Source: Rhodocyclus purpureus (GTDB lineage Bacteria > Pseudomonadota > Gammaproteobacteria > Burkholderiales > Rhodocyclaceae). Taken from it: a stretch of DNA of 64,000 bases. The position numbers were made by a program, and so were the translations under genes. Below, piece by piece: positions 63,862 to 64,000 of the stretch. The notes under the pieces were generated by a model that was not told the DNA's origin, made no database searches, and saw only the letters and a program-made list of their open reading frames with translations. The stretch covers positions 1-64,000 of the forward strand of contig NZ_NHRX01000032.1 in assembly GCF_016653115.1 (NCBI RefSeq), read 5' to 3'. Position 1 is the first letter of the stretch. Each line of letters begins with the position of its first letter.

Positions 63862-63889
63862 AACATCCCCGCGTTTGGGGGGGAGCCGC
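63862..63889. repeat. Solitary CRISPR-repeat-like vestige
   Basis: The sequence contains CATCCCCGCG followed by a G-run and GAGCCGC, similar to the type I-E repeat (TCATCCCCGCG...GCGGGGAACGC) with several substitutions in the centre. It abuts the second 41-bp promoter-like module. No second repeat is visible before the window ends. Confidence 0.35.
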
Positions 63890-63930
63890 GCCATCAGCGA
63901 CACGAGCCCCGGCAATGTTATAAAGGCACT
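63890..63930 (+). promoter_or_regulatory. 41-bp repeated promoter-like module, copy 2
   Basis: This copy is nearly identical to 62145-62185, including the extended -10 TGTTATAAA. It ends 29 bp before the ATG at 63960 and would drive that gene. Confidence 0.5.
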
Positions 63931-63959
63931 CACCTTCCGCCCCTCGCCGCCCCTTCGCC

Positions 63960-64000
63960 ATGCTCGACATCGACTCGCTCTCCCGCCGCTTCAACGGTCG
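63960..64000 (+). CDS. Partial CDS, possibly an ABC transporter ATP-binding protein
   Basis: The frame opens MLDIDSLSRRFNG and runs off the right edge. The pattern L-x-I-x-x-L-S-R-R-F-x-G is typical of the first strand of ABC ATPases, but 13 residues are not enough for a firm call. Confidence 0.35.
   Translation, partial: MLDIDSLSRRFNG

Overview
The window looks like a chromosomal segment of a high-GC betaproteobacterium. Housekeeping genes of that kind (metX-metW, ttcA, a pteridine reductase, a truC-type pseudouridine synthase, ampG) and long GC-rich frames on both strands point to Rhodocyclales, possibly an Accumulibacter-like organism. That taxonomic guess is inference from gene content; no database was searched.

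Layout: (1) 1-748, the edge of a probable RiPP locus, with a Cys-rich precursor-like peptide, a stand-alone leader-binding (RRE/PqqD-like) protein and the start of a third gene. (2) 973-9117, a translationally coupled type I restriction operon on the minus strand: hsdM, a 67-aa ORF, an Abi_2 HEPN gene, hsdS, a 189-aa ORF, hsdR. It looks inactive: hsdS carries a 214-bp MITE-like insertion with a 10-bp target duplication, and hsdR has an in-frame amber codon. (3) 9443-16558, a large uncharacterised membrane protein, a receiver-kinase-receiver regulator, a hicAB module and a Fic protein. (4) 16793-30192, an M14 carboxypeptidase, then a minus-strand run of seven genes: DnaK, DnaJ, a Lon-like protease, and a YbhGFSR-type exporter. 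(5) 30390-44863, mostly core metabolism: pseudouridine synthase, an AAA/DUF4143 ATPase, pteridine reductase, ttcA, a class V aminotransferase, then a SAM-II-type riboswitch with terminator controlling metX-metW-ampG, a SMUG-type glycosylase, a Crp-like regulator with a PAS-like tail, a P-type cation ATPase and a BLUF photoreceptor.

(6) 45135-47540 is a graveyard: C-terminal hsdS relic, two copies of an hsdR start flanking an intact AlbA_2-type ATP-binding gene, and an IS21-family left-end fragment. (7) 47545-61757 is a complete type I-E CRISPR-Cas system transcribed on the minus strand: cas3, cas8e, cas11, cas7e, cas5e, cas6e, cas1, cas2, an AT-rich leader, then 80 repeats with 79 spacers. 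At the leader-distal end lie two more decayed repeats, separated from the main array by 404 bp holding the start of a Mu-like phage virion morphogenesis gene. (8) 61758-64000 has a second AlbA_2-type gene, a duplicated 41-bp promoter-like module, a CRISPR-repeat-like vestige and the start of another gene.

The window is rich in anti-phage functions (CRISPR, type I RM, Abi_2, HicAB, Fic), several in decay. The least familiar items are the RiPP-like pair at the left edge, the two orphan ORFs coupled inside the hsd operon, the 961-aa membrane protein, and the phage-bearing leader-distal end of the CRISPR array.
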